Positions 25,085 to 33,541 of a DNA stretch of 64,000 bases are shown piece after piece. The stretch is from NCBI GenBank assembly GCA_002448235.1, contig DIXF01000002.1:62001-126000 (forward strand), given 5' to 3'. The DNA is from Syntrophaceae bacterium UBA6087 (lineage in GTDB: Bacteria > Desulfobacterota > Desulfomonilia > UBA1062). Numbering within the stretch: position 1 is the stretch's first letter; the number at the start of each line of letters is the position of its first letter. The position numbers and the translations under genes were made by a program. The notes beneath the pieces are model-generated. The model was not told the origin of the DNA. It did no database searches and saw only the letters and a list, made by a program, of their open reading frames with translations.

Positions 25085-27027
25085 TGTTCGGTCGTTTACG
25101 GAAAATCGGCACTGAACAGCTCACGTCCTTCGAGCTTCACACCCTTCCCCAGGTGCTGATGAAACAGGCTGAGCTCTTCGGAAGCAAAGAGGTCGCGATA
25201 CGGGAAAAGGCCTATGGCGTGTGGCTGGCCTATACCTGGAACGATTATCTGAGTTACGTGAAGTACACCGGCCTCGGACTCAAAGCTCTTGGGCTGAAGC
25301 GTCACGACCATGTGGGCATGATCGTGAACAACCACCCGGAATGGCTCTTCTCCCAGCTCGGGGCGCAGGCCTTCGGGGCAATCACGCTCAACCTCTTTCC
25401 CTCTGCCGTCGCGAGCGAGCTCGCTTCGGCCCTGATCCGCATCCAGGCAAGCTTTGTCATCGCCCAGGACCAGGAGCAGGTGGACAAGCTCCTGGAGCAG
25501 ACCGCCAATATGCCCCACCTCAAAACGATCATTTACCTCGACCCTACGGGCATGCGGGGCTATGCGGACAATACGCTCCTCATCAGCTATAAAGAACTCC
25601 TGGAGCGGGGGAAGGATCATGAGAAAAAGCACCCGGAGCTGTTCATCGACGAGATATCCAAAGGAAAGCCCGAAGATACCGCCCACATGATCATGACCTC
25701 CGGCACCACAGGAGTGTCCAAGCTCGCCATGCTCTCCCACCTCAATTATTCGAACATGGGACGGAAGTGGGTCGAGGATGCACCCGCGGCGATCGGCTCG
25801 AACTGGCTTTCCATGACGCCTCCCGCGTGGATCGTGGACCAGATGTGGGCCTTCGGGGTAGCGCTCCTGGGCGGCATGACCATGAACTTCCCGGAGACGC
25901 CCGAGACCGTAACGGCGGACTTCCGCGAGATCGGGCCCGGGCTGCTGATTTCGTCGTCCCGGTTCTGGGAGGACCTGGCATCGAAGATCAGGGTAAAGAT
26001 AGACGATGCAGGCTTTGTCAACCGCGCCATGTTCAGCCTGGCCGAGCGAATCGGTACGGCAGTGGTCGACCGGAAGGCAAAAAAGGAGCGGGTACCGCTC
26101 TACTTGAAGCTTTTCAGGGCGGTGGCCCAGTACCTCGTGCTCGATCCCCTGCTCGATCGCGTAGGATGTTCCCGGTTCATCAGCGCCTACACCGGAGGCC
26201 ACCCCATCAGCCCGGACGTGATACACTTTTTCCGGGCCTGCGGTCTGAACCTCAAACAGTGCTACGGCATGACCGAGACCTGCGGCATCTTCCAGGTACA
26301 GCCCGACGACGAGGTCAAGGCCGAGACCGTGGGCAAGGCCCTGCCCCATACAGCCGTAAAGATCTCCGACGACCAGGAGGTCATGGTCTTGAGCAAGTCG
26401 GTCTTTTCCGGGTACTACAACGACTACGAGTCAACGGAAAGCGCGTTCGACCAGGGGTGGTTCCTCACCGGCGACGCCGGCTACCTGGACGACGACGGCC
26501 ACCTCGTGATCATCGGCCGCAAGCAGGACATCATACGCGACAAGGAAGGCAACGCCTTCTCGCCCGATTTCATCGAGACCAGGCTGAAGTTTTCGCTCTT
26601 TATCAAGGAAGCGGTGACCTTCGGTGAAGCCCGGCCCTTTATCACCGCACTCATCAACATCGACCAGGGCAACGTTGGCAACTGGGCCGAGGACCGCATG
26701 ATCCCGTACACGACCTATACGGACCTGTCCCAGCGTACGGAAGTCGAAGGGCTCATCCTGGAAGAGGTCCGAAAGGTCAACGAGCAGCTTCCTTTGCCCA
26801 TGAAGATCCGGAAGTTCATCCTCCTCTACAAACTGCTCGACGCAGACGACGAAGAGCTCACCCGGACGGGGAAAGTGCGGCGGCGTTTCGTGTACGGCCT
26901 CTACCTTCCCATGATCGAGGCCATGTATTCGGGCTTGAACGAGGTGCCGGTCAAGGGCAAGGTCCGTTACCGGGACGGACAGGTGGGCATGATTGAAACG
27001 ATCGCCCGGGTCATCACCGTGACCTGA
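25081..27027 (+). CDS. AMP-forming acyl-CoA synthetase inside the ABC operon
   Basis: 648 residues of the ANL superfamily, FadD15-like long form. Motifs: P-loop 'IMTSGTTGVSKLAML' near residue 210, 'YGMTETCGIFQV', 'WFLTGDAGYLDDDGHLVIIGRKQDIIR' (hinge and ATP-ribose binding Asp), and a C-terminal domain in which the Lys of the usual 'TGKVRR' is seen in 'ELTRTGKVRRRFV'. It should activate a carboxylic acid to its CoA thioester. Its place between the two transporter halves (4-bp overlap with livG, 26 nt before livH) suggests that the imported compound is trapped as a CoA ester. Similar insertions occur in HAAT operons of aromatic- and fatty-acid-degrading anaerobes. The substrate is not known. 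Confidence 0.9.
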   Translation: MMFGRLRKIGTEQLTSFELHTLPQVLMKQAELFGSKEVAIREKAYGVWLAYTWNDYLSYVKYTGLGLKALGLKRHDHVGMIVNNHPEWLFSQLGAQAFGAITLNLFPSAVASELASALIRIQASFVIAQDQEQVDKLLEQTANMPHLKTIIYLDPTGMRGYADNTLLISYKELLERGKDHEKKHPELFIDEISKGKPEDTAHMIMTSGTTGVSKLAMLSHLNYSNMGRKWVEDAPAAIGSNWLSMTPPAWIVDQMWAFGVALLGGMTMNFPETPETVTADFREIGPGLLISSSRFWEDLASKIRVKIDDAGFVNRAMFSLAERIGTAVVDRKAKKERVPLYLKLFRAVAQYLVLDPLLDRVGCSRFISAYTGGHPISPDVIHFFRACGLNLKQCYGMTETCGIFQVQPDDEVKAETVGKALPHTAVKISDDQEVMVLSKSVFSGYYNDYESTESAFDQGWFLTGDAGYLDDDGHLVIIGRKQDIIRDKEGNAFSPDFIETRLKFSLFIKEAVTFGEARPFITALINIDQGNVGNWAEDRMIPYTTYTDLSQRTEVEGLILEEVRKVNEQLPLPMKIRKFILLYKLLDADDEELTRTGKVRRRFVYGLYLPMIEAMYSGLNEVPVKGKVRYRDGQVGMIETIARVITVT

Positions 27028-27053
27028 TAAGGGTACATTTAGGAGCTTATACT

Positions 27054-27932
27054 ATGGAATTCTTTTTCCAGCTGCTTATCAACGGACTGAGCATAGGGCT
27101 GCTCTACGGGCTTTCGGCCCTGGGCTTCGTCATGATCTTCAAATCGTCGTCCGTGCTCAATTTTGCCCACGGCCAACTGCTCGCAATCGGCGCCTTCTTC
27201 TTCCTGGTGCTGGTTTCCTGGCTGGAACTGCCCATCTTCGTTGCCTTCCTCATCACCCTTGCCGGAAGTTTCGTGCTGGGGTTCGCGGTGGAGCGCATCT
27301 TCCTGAGGCCGCTCATCGGTGAGTCGCTCATCTTCGTCATCATGCTCACCGTGGGGCTCGCATCCATGTTCAAGGGACTGCTCCTCTTCTTCTTCGGCGG
27401 CAACCTCCAGACCTACCCCGAATTCCTCCCTCAGAGTATGGCCATCCAGCTGGGCAGCATCTACATCCCGCCGGTTTACGTGGCCTCCTCGCTCATGGGA
27501 GGAATCTTCCTGCTACTCTTCGGGCTGTTCTTCAAGTATTCCCCCCAGGGCATTTTCATGCGGTCCGTTGCCGACAACCAGACCGCGGCCATGTCGCTGG
27601 GCGTACATGTAAAGAAGGTCTTTGCCCTATCCTGGGCGATTGCGGCGCTCGTTGCGTCCATGAGCGGGATCGTGCTCGGCATCATCAACGGCATCAACGT
27701 GCACGAGATATCCTCCATCGGGCTCAAAGTATTCCCCGTAGTGATCCTGGGCGGCCTCGACAGCATCGGCGGCGCCATCATCGGCGGCATCATCATCGGC
27801 CTGCTCGAAACGTTTACGAGTGGGTATATCTCACCGTCGCTGAGAGACGTGATCCCCTACATCGTCCTGGTAGTGATCCTCCTGATCAAGCCCTACGGCC
27901 TCTTCGGGCTCGCAGAGATCGAGCGGGTATAA
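27054..27932 (+). CDS. livH: HAAT ABC transporter permease (LivH type)
   Basis: 292 residues with about eight hydrophobic segments. Typical LivH sequences are 'INGLSIGLLYGLSALGFVMI' at the N-terminus, 'LNFAHGQLLAIGAF' and near the C-terminus 'VVILGGLDSIGGAIIGGIII'. It forms the inner-membrane pore together with LivM. An AGGAG lies 8 nt before the ATG. It follows the ligase by 26 nt in the same operon. Confidence 0.95.
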   Translation: MEFFFQLLINGLSIGLLYGLSALGFVMIFKSSSVLNFAHGQLLAIGAFFFLVLVSWLELPIFVAFLITLAGSFVLGFAVERIFLRPLIGESLIFVIMLTVGLASMFKGLLLFFFGGNLQTYPEFLPQSMAIQLGSIYIPPVYVASSLMGGIFLLLFGLFFKYSPQGIFMRSVADNQTAAMSLGVHVKKVFALSWAIAALVASMSGIVLGIINGINVHEISSIGLKVFPVVILGGLDSIGGAIIGGIIIGLLETFTSGYISPSLRDVIPYIVLVVILLIKPYGLFGLAEIERV

Positions 27933-27945
27933 GGGGAATGCGGCG

Positions 27946-29016
27946 ATGAAGAGGCTTACCTTCCACCCCTGCGGAAACTATAAAGAGCATTACGGCCAGG
28001 AACTGGCCATCTTCGAGACCGATTTCGGGAGGATGTGGGCGATCATCGGGATTGCGCTGCTCTTCGGCGCCGTGCCCTTCATCTCTTCGCCCTACTTCCT
28101 CTATGTGCTCAACATGACCGGCATCGCAGCCATTGCGGCGCTGGGCCTGAACATCCTCATCGGGTTTACGGGCCAGATATCGCTCGGCCACGGAGCTTTC
28201 TTCGGGGTGGGCGCCTATGCCGGGGCCATCCTCGCGACCACGGTGGGGTTGCCGTTCTGGGCCGCCGTACCGGCGGCAGGGATCGTCACCGCCCTGGTGG
28301 GAATGGTCTTCGGCATCCCTTCGGGCAGGCTCAAAGGCCTCTACCTCACTATCGCCACCCTCGCAGGCCAGTTCATCATCGAATACATCCTGGTGCACTG
28401 GGACAGCCTCACCAAAGGAACCATGGGTATCATGCTGCCTGCGGCAAGCCTGTTCGGATTCGAGGTCAACACGGACTTACGCTTCTTCTACGTGATCTTC
28501 GTGAGCCTCACCTGCGTCACCCTCGTGGCGTCGAACCTCATGAGGACACGCTACGGCAGGGCCTTCATCGCCATCCGCGACAACGACCGGGCTGCAGAAG
28601 GCATGGGCATCCCCATCTTTTTCTACAAGCTCCTCTCCTTCGGGATAAGCTCATTCTATGCGGGCTTCGCAGGGGCGCTCTGGGCATATTACATGCGGGC
28701 CATCTCCACCGAGCCGTTCACTTTGGGCCTGTCCGTCGAATACATCGCCATGGTGATCATCGGCGGCCTGGGCAGCATCCCCGGCTCGATCTTCGGCGCG
28801 GTCTTCATCACGGGCCTGAACGAGTCCTTGCGGTTCGTTACGGACGCGATGATGAACTTCCCGGCATTGAGCGGTTTCGGACTCAACATGGCGTCTCTGC
28901 GCGAGTTCGCCTTCGGCCTGGCCATCGTGCTCTTCATCCTTATCGAGCCCAAGGGGCTCGCCGAGGTGTGGCGGATCATACGGTCCACGTTCAGGCTCTG
29001 GCCGTTCTCCTACTAA
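27946..29016 (+). CDS. livM: HAAT ABC transporter permease (LivM type)
   Basis: 356 residues, multi-pass membrane protein with a 30-residue cytoplasmic N-terminus. LivM landmarks are 'LGLNILIGFTGQISLGHGAF', 'GLYLTIATLAGQFI', the permease-ATPase coupling region 'AFIAIRDNDRAAEGMGI' and 'EYIAMVIIGGLGSIPG'. It pairs with LivH; the start is 13 nt after the livH stop. Confidence 0.95.
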   Translation: MKRLTFHPCGNYKEHYGQELAIFETDFGRMWAIIGIALLFGAVPFISSPYFLYVLNMTGIAAIAALGLNILIGFTGQISLGHGAFFGVGAYAGAILATTVGLPFWAAVPAAGIVTALVGMVFGIPSGRLKGLYLTIATLAGQFIIEYILVHWDSLTKGTMGIMLPAASLFGFEVNTDLRFFYVIFVSLTCVTLVASNLMRTRYGRAFIAIRDNDRAAEGMGIPIFFYKLLSFGISSFYAGFAGALWAYYMRAISTEPFTLGLSVEYIAMVIIGGLGSIPGSIFGAVFITGLNESLRFVTDAMMNFPALSGFGLNMASLREFAFGLAIVLFILIEPKGLAEVWRIIRSTFRLWPFSY

Positions 29017-29027
29017 AGGGAAAAGCT

Positions 29028-29840
29028 ATGGAAAACGTTCAAAACGAAACGCTGCTCCAGATCAACAACATCAGCGTGGTCTACTCCGACGTCATCCAGG
29101 TGCTGAAAGGGGTTTCCCTCAAGGTTCCGCGGGGACGGATCGTCTCGCTCCTGGGAAGCAACGGCGCGGGAAAGACAACCACCTTGAAGGCCATATCCGG
29201 CCTACTCAAGCCCGAGAACGGCAAGGTAACGGACGGCGGAATCATCTATGACGGCCGGAACATCCAGAATCAGTCTACGGAGGAGATCACCCGGCTCGGC
29301 ATCATCCAGGTGCTCGAAGGAAGGCAGCCCTTCAAGTACCTCACCGTGGAAGAGAACCTGAAGGTCGGCACGGCAACGCGCTGGACCAAGCCCTATAAGA
29401 AAGACCTGGAGCTCGTATATCACTACTTCCCCAGCCTCACGAAAAGGAGGAAGACGCTCGCCGGTTACTGCAGCGGTGGAGAGCTTCAGATGGTGGTCAT
29501 GGGCAGGGCGCTCATGGCACATCCCAAGCTGCTCCTGCTCGACGAACCCTCCCTGGGCCTTGCCCCGCTCGTGGTGAAGGAGATCTTCCGGATCATCAAG
29601 CTCATCAACGAGGAGCAGGGCACGACCATCGTGCTCGTGGAGCAGAACGCCAACATGGCCCTGCAGATCGCCACCTGGGCCTATGTCATGGAAAACGGCA
29701 AGATCGTGATGGAAGGCGAGGCCGAGACGTTAAAGCAGAACCCGGACGTCAAGGAGTTCTACCTGGGTGTAGGCGCCGGAGGCGCCACCCGGTCGTACCG
29801 GGATGTGAAATCCTACAAGCGGCGGAAACGCTGGCTGTAA
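29028..29840 (+). CDS. livF: HAAT ABC transporter ATPase (LivF type)
   Basis: 270 residues. Walker A 'GSNGAGKTTTLKAISG', signature 'CSGGELQMVVMGRALM' (GYCSGGE in place of LSGGQ), Walker B 'LLLLDEPSLGLAP' and H-loop 'VEQNANMAL'. It ends with a basic tail of about 20 residues. The reading frame is open far upstream inside livM, but the ATG at 29028 with AAGGGA before it, directly after the livM stop, is the start. This completes the five-component transporter. Confidence 0.95.
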   Translation: MENVQNETLLQINNISVVYSDVIQVLKGVSLKVPRGRIVSLLGSNGAGKTTTLKAISGLLKPENGKVTDGGIIYDGRNIQNQSTEEITRLGIIQVLEGRQPFKYLTVEENLKVGTATRWTKPYKKDLELVYHYFPSLTKRRKTLAGYCSGGELQMVVMGRALMAHPKLLLLDEPSLGLAPLVVKEIFRIIKLINEEQGTTIVLVEQNANMALQIATWAYVMENGKIVMEGEAETLKQNPDVKEFYLGVGAGGATRSYRDVKSYKRRKRWL

Positions 29841-29917
29841 GCCGAGTTAATAACTGTTTATTTTTAAGTGGGAAGATACTATGTATCCCATGAAAGCTTT
29901 TTAAAAGGGGCGATTCC

Positions 29918-31174
29918 ATGAATACATTTCTCGACGATCTCGAAACCATGTCCTTACCTGAGCGCGTTTCCCATCAGGATCACCGGCTCGCTCAAATGGT
30001 GGTGCTCGGCTATGAGCGATCCTCAAGGCTCAGAAAGATCTTTGACGAGCGAGGATTGAAACCCTCGGACATCGTCTCCGTGAAAGATCTGTCCAAGCTC
30101 CCTGTCATCAACCGCGAGAAACTCGTGGAAATGGAGGCGAAAGAACCCCCCTACGGCGGGCTCGAAGACCCCGGCGCCCCGGTCGAGCGGATCTTCACCT
30201 CTCCAGGACCGGTTTATGAGCCCCACCTCGGCTCGGACGACCCGCTCTGGGCACGGGCCTACAAGGCAGCGGGATTCGGTCCCGGGGACATCGTCCTGAA
30301 CGCGTTCTCCTACCACATGGTGGCGGCAGGGCTCACCTTCCACGGCGGGCTGAACAAGGTGGGCGCTACGGTGGTGCCGTCAGGGGCGTCGACGACCAAT
30401 CAGCAGGTACAGCTCATCAAAGACCTGAAGGTCACGGGTTATACCGGAACCCCGAGCTTTCTCATGGCCATCATCGAAAAGGCGAAAGAGCTCGGCTTCG
30501 ACTTCAGAAAAGACTTCCGGGTGAAACGTGCGAGCTTTGCTGCAGAGCCGCTCCAACCATCGTTGCGGCAGCGTTTCGAGACCGAGTTCGACATCGACAC
30601 CTACCAGATGTACGGCGCCACCGAAGTGGGAGACGTTGCCTACGAGTGTTCGGAGAAAAAGGGCTGGCACACCTGCGAGGAAACCATCGTAGAAATCGTG
30701 GACCCTTCCACCGGTCAGCAGGTCAAACCCGGCGAACTGGGCGAGGTGGTGGTAACCAGGCTCAACCACATCTTCTTCCTGCTGCGCTTCGGCACGGGAG
30801 ATCTGTCCAGCATCGTTACGGAAAGGTGCTCCTGCGGCAGGACATCCTGCAGGCTCTCCGGGATCGCGGGCCGGGTGGGCGATGCGGTAAAGGTCCGCGG
30901 CATGTTCGTCGCGCCGAGCCAGGTGAAAAAGGTAACCGAGAACTTCCCCGGCATAGCGGTCCAGCTCGTCATCACCCGTTCAGGCCACAAGGATATTCTG
31001 ACTGCCAGAATCGACCCGAAAGGAACCGGCGTGGATACCGCCGGCCTCCATTCCCGCTTTGAAAAGGTTTTCCAGGAGGTCTGCACCGTCAGGCCGGACC
31101 GGGTGGAACTCGTCAATGCCGGCAGCCTCCCGGACGATGCAAAACTGCTCGTCGACGAGAGGGAGTGGAAGTAA
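29918..31174 (+). CDS. Phenylacetate-CoA ligase family enzyme (PaaK-like)
   Basis: 418 residues of the PaaK branch of AMP-forming ligases. Visible are 'FGPGDIVLNAFSYHMVAAGL', 'GYTGTPSFLMAIIEKAKELG', 'YQMYGATEVGDVAYEC' and 'LRFGTGDLSSIV'. The usual Ser-Gly-Thr-Thr-Gly P-loop is changed to 'FTSPGPVYEPHLG', a variant common in this subgroup. A 'CSCGRTSCRLSGIAGRVGDA' segment has three Cys, reminiscent of the zinc-binding segment of PaaK relatives. It should form aryl- or phenylacetyl-CoA; exact substrate unknown. It follows livF by 77 nt and is the second ligase of the operon. Together with the Phe attenuator it fits handling of phenylalanine-derived aromatics (inference). Confidence 0.88.
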   Translation: MNTFLDDLETMSLPERVSHQDHRLAQMVVLGYERSSRLRKIFDERGLKPSDIVSVKDLSKLPVINREKLVEMEAKEPPYGGLEDPGAPVERIFTSPGPVYEPHLGSDDPLWARAYKAAGFGPGDIVLNAFSYHMVAAGLTFHGGLNKVGATVVPSGASTTNQQVQLIKDLKVTGYTGTPSFLMAIIEKAKELGFDFRKDFRVKRASFAAEPLQPSLRQRFETEFDIDTYQMYGATEVGDVAYECSEKKGWHTCEETIVEIVDPSTGQQVKPGELGEVVVTRLNHIFFLLRFGTGDLSSIVTERCSCGRTSCRLSGIAGRVGDAVKVRGMFVAPSQVKKVTENFPGIAVQLVITRSGHKDILTARIDPKGTGVDTAGLHSRFEKVFQEVCTVRPDRVELVNAGSLPDDAKLLVDEREWK

Positions 31175-31231
31175 CCGGCTTGGGTCTGGGCGGTCAGGGC
31201 TTATTCCCGCTGTCATCGGGGATTTATGTGC

Positions 31232-32119
31232 CTAGAAGGCGCACGCTTCCTGGCCGCTGCGGTAGAAATTGCTGACCTGCTTTCCCATCCGGTGCATGGC
31301 CCTGTTGATGAAAGGTATGAAATCCTGTGCAGCCTTTGTATTGCCTTCTTTACTGGGAAGGCACTCGCTGCCGGTTCCCGAGGGATACCTGAGCCAGTTG
31401 GAGGCACCGTTAAAGGTGAGGATATCGTAATAATCGAACACCACGACGTTCCTTAAAGGGTAATCTTTGAGCCATCCCGAATGGATGTTCTTGAGCCAGT
31501 TATTGAAAGACCTGGCCCTCTTTCCCATCTCGTCTGCCTGTTCCTGACCCGATCTGCCCAGGATGCGCCGGAAAATCCCCTGGGAAGCTTCCGGTTTAAG
31601 GATCGGAGGGGCGGTAACCGGGACGAAGAGCGTTTCGGGCTCGTTGCGGAAATACTCCAGCAGGGACCGGTAAGAGGCCTTGTAATTGGCAACGGTTTTT
31701 TCTGCCGTGGCCGGACTGCCCGGCTCTGCACCCTCTGCGTCGATCAGGTTGCTGGAATCGCTCGCCTGGAACATGACCACCTTGTTTCTGGTGCCGTCGG
31801 TGTAGAGCGTGTCCTGGTATCTGGTTGTAAGGATTCTTTCCATGTGGTCCCGGAACTTCCGGCTCCAGTGACAGACATCCGTACCGTCCCCGATCTTCGA
31901 ACCGTACGCCGCTTCGTGGACAATATAGTTGTTCCGCGAAAGCATGGTTCTGAGACCTCCTGCGTTCGGATGGGTCTTCAGGATGCTTGATTCTCCCCGT
32001 ATGCCTCCCTGGTCTGCCATGAGCTGGCCTCCGGCAGAATGGTGAATGAAGAGAATGTGAACCGCGTTCCCGGGCTTTACCGACGAATAGGCCGTAAGGT
32101 CGAGTTCTATGATATTCAT
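31232..32119 (-). CDS. Putative SGNH-hydrolase-like protein, separated from its signal peptide
   Basis: 295 residues from ATG 32119. The beginning 'DLTAYSSVKPGNAVHILFIHHSAGGQLM' contains a His-His-Ser stretch like the first block of SGNH/GDSL-type hydrolases; later blocks are 'KVVMFQASDSSNLI' and 'VVVFDYYDILTF'. No family is certain. The frame continues upstream to 32236, but that extension looks non-coding. Immediately upstream in another frame is a good signal peptide (32116-32202), so the secreted protein seems to be split by a one-base shift. Alternatively the body is translated alone and stays in the cytoplasm. It is convergent with the PaaK-like gene. Confidence 0.55.
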   Translation of the reverse strand: MNIIELDLTAYSSVKPGNAVHILFIHHSAGGQLMADQGGIRGESSILKTHPNAGGLRTMLSRNNYIVHEAAYGSKIGDGTDVCHWSRKFRDHMERILTTRYQDTLYTDGTRNKVVMFQASDSSNLIDAEGAEPGSPATAEKTVANYKASYRSLLEYFRNEPETLFVPVTAPPILKPEASQGIFRRILGRSGQEQADEMGKRARSFNNWLKNIHSGWLKDYPLRNVVVFDYYDILTFNGASNWLRYPSGTGSECLPSKEGNTKAAQDFIPFINRAMHRMGKQVSNFYRSGQEACAF

Positions 32120-32202
32120 GCCTTCTCTTGTGCAAGAACGCTGCCGCTTAAAAGGATAAAAAACAGCATACGGGATACCTGGTATCTGCGGGAGCAGTGC
32201 AT
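32116..32202 (-). pseudogene. Orphan signal peptide, out of frame with the hydrolase body
   Basis: A 28-codon ORF encodes a basic start and 'MLFFILLSGSVLAQEKA', an excellent Sec signal peptide with cleavage after Val-Leu-Ala. It ends at a TGA that overlaps the ATG of the hydrolase (ATGA, 32119-32116). One extra base here would join the two reading frames. This suggests a recent frameshift or a sequencing error. Confidence 0.5.
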
Positions 32203-32353
32203 GCCGAAATTCAGCAGCAGATCGAGCACCCTGCATATTGAATGCGGAGCATCTTCTCCAGTGCCCGATATGTACTTCTGCTTTCTTTTTCGTTATCTTT
32301 GTAACCGGGATCGCCCCGATTAGCCGGGAAAAGATTTTTCAGGCATTACCGTT

Positions 32354-33370
32354 TCATGATGCACTATTCTTTTTCCTGAACTCTTTTATATTCATCCCCG
32401 TCCACTTCTTGAACGCCCTGCGCAGCGTGGCGGCCTCGGTGAAGCCGATGCGGCATGCAATCTGATCCACGCTCAAGCCGGTCGTTCCGGCGTATTCCTT
32501 GGCCAGCTCGATGCGGACCTCATCGAGGATATGCCGGTACGTCGTGTTCCTCTCCTGCAGCCGGCGGCGAAGGGTCCGGGGGCTCACGGCAAGCGTTCGG
32601 GCTATAACCGTAAGGTGGGGGATGCGGCCCATCGAGGAAATGATGATTTCCCTGATGGCGGTTACCAGTTCATCTTCGCCTTGGAGCTTTGCCTGGAGCT
32701 CCCGGCACTGCTGCCGGCAGACGAGAGCCATCCGGTGATGGCCCGTGAAGGTCGGCTGATCGGAGAGTATCGAGGCGGCGCGAAACAGATCGGCCTTGCG
32801 GCCGAAGGTTACCGGGCATCCGAACAGTTCCCGGTAGAGACGGCCATGTCCCGGATCCGGATAAGACAGCTGTATTTCTGCATACCGGACCTCCCGGCTC
32901 GAAAGAAAGCAAGCGGCCTTGTGGAAGGTTGATAAAAGCTCTTCCACGGCATATATCCACGTTCTTCCGTCATTCATGGGAAAGGCCGGGAGGATCTTCC
33001 AGGTCCCGTGCTCCTGTTCCTCGGAATAGGTAAGGGTGACCAGGGAACCGTTCAGCTCCCAGAACTGCAGGGCTGCCTCGTTGGCCTCCCTTAGGGTAGG
33101 ACTGCTGATGATGGCATAGCCCAGAAACCCCAGATCCCCCAGGTACTGCTTGGGGCCGATATTGAGGCCCAGCGCGGGATCGCCGGTGACGTCCAGGGCA
33201 TTGCCCACGATTGTCAGATACTGATCGGGTGTGACCAGGGCGTTCTCATCGTTCATCCAGGAAATCCCGAGGTCCGTTCCTTTCAGGACTCTCTCAAGAG
33301 AAAAACCCATGGAGAGTACCTGCCGTGCCAGCCATTTCGCGCTGTCCGACGGGATCTTGTCCTTTGCCAC
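32354..33370 (-). CDS. AraC-family regulator with arabinose-binding-type N-terminal domain
   Basis: 338 residues. The N-terminal 200 residues match the PF12625 type found in OruR/ArgR-like AraC proteins ('LVTPDQYLTIVGNALDVTGD', 'LGFLGYAIISSPTLREA'). The C-terminal 100 residues hold two helix-turn-helix motifs ('LTVIARTLAVSPRTLRRRLQ' and 'LSVDQIACRIGFTEAATLRR'). The start is a GTG with GGAGAGG upstream. It is divergent from the FGGY kinase/aminotransferase/RuBisCO-like cluster, so it is the natural candidate regulator for that cluster, with a small-molecule inducer. Confidence 0.9.
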   Translation of the reverse strand: MAKDKIPSDSAKWLARQVLSMGFSLERVLKGTDLGISWMNDENALVTPDQYLTIVGNALDVTGDPALGLNIGPKQYLGDLGFLGYAIISSPTLREANEAALQFWELNGSLVTLTYSEEQEHGTWKILPAFPMNDGRTWIYAVEELLSTFHKAACFLSSREVRYAEIQLSYPDPGHGRLYRELFGCPVTFGRKADLFRAASILSDQPTFTGHHRMALVCRQQCRELQAKLQGEDELVTAIREIIISSMGRIPHLTVIARTLAVSPRTLRRRLQERNTTYRHILDEVRIELAKEYAGTTGLSVDQIACRIGFTEAATLRRAFKKWTGMNIKEFRKKNSAS

Positions 33371-33436
33371 GCCCTCTCCTCCCGGAATAAAAACTATTCG
33401 AGATATTTATACTATGAAAATACAGAGAATTTTTCA

Positions 33437-33451
33437 GTAAGTCAAACTTAC
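33437..33451. promoter_or_regulatory. Inverted repeat between AraC gene and kinase operon
   Basis: GTAAGT-CAA-ACTTAC, two 6-base arms with a 3-base spacer, in the middle of the 171-nt divergent region. It could be a regulator binding site; AraC proteins more often use direct repeats, so this is only a candidate. Confidence 0.35.
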
Positions 33452-33541
33452 CACTCCTGGTATCTTTACATCTTGGCCTGAATTCTCATCTTTTTGACCT
33501 GTTATGCACTATCCTACCCGGGAGGAAGGCCTTATGGTGGA

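Noticed and set aside
25096..26349. A 417-codon minus-strand open frame opposite the acyl-CoA synthetase
   Set aside because: Shadow of the ligase gene, with no ribosome site or family motif.
28035..29027. Upstream extension of the livF reading frame through livM
   Set aside because: The extension is an out-of-frame reading of livM, very rich in Arg and His; a proper ATG with ribosome site exists at 29028.
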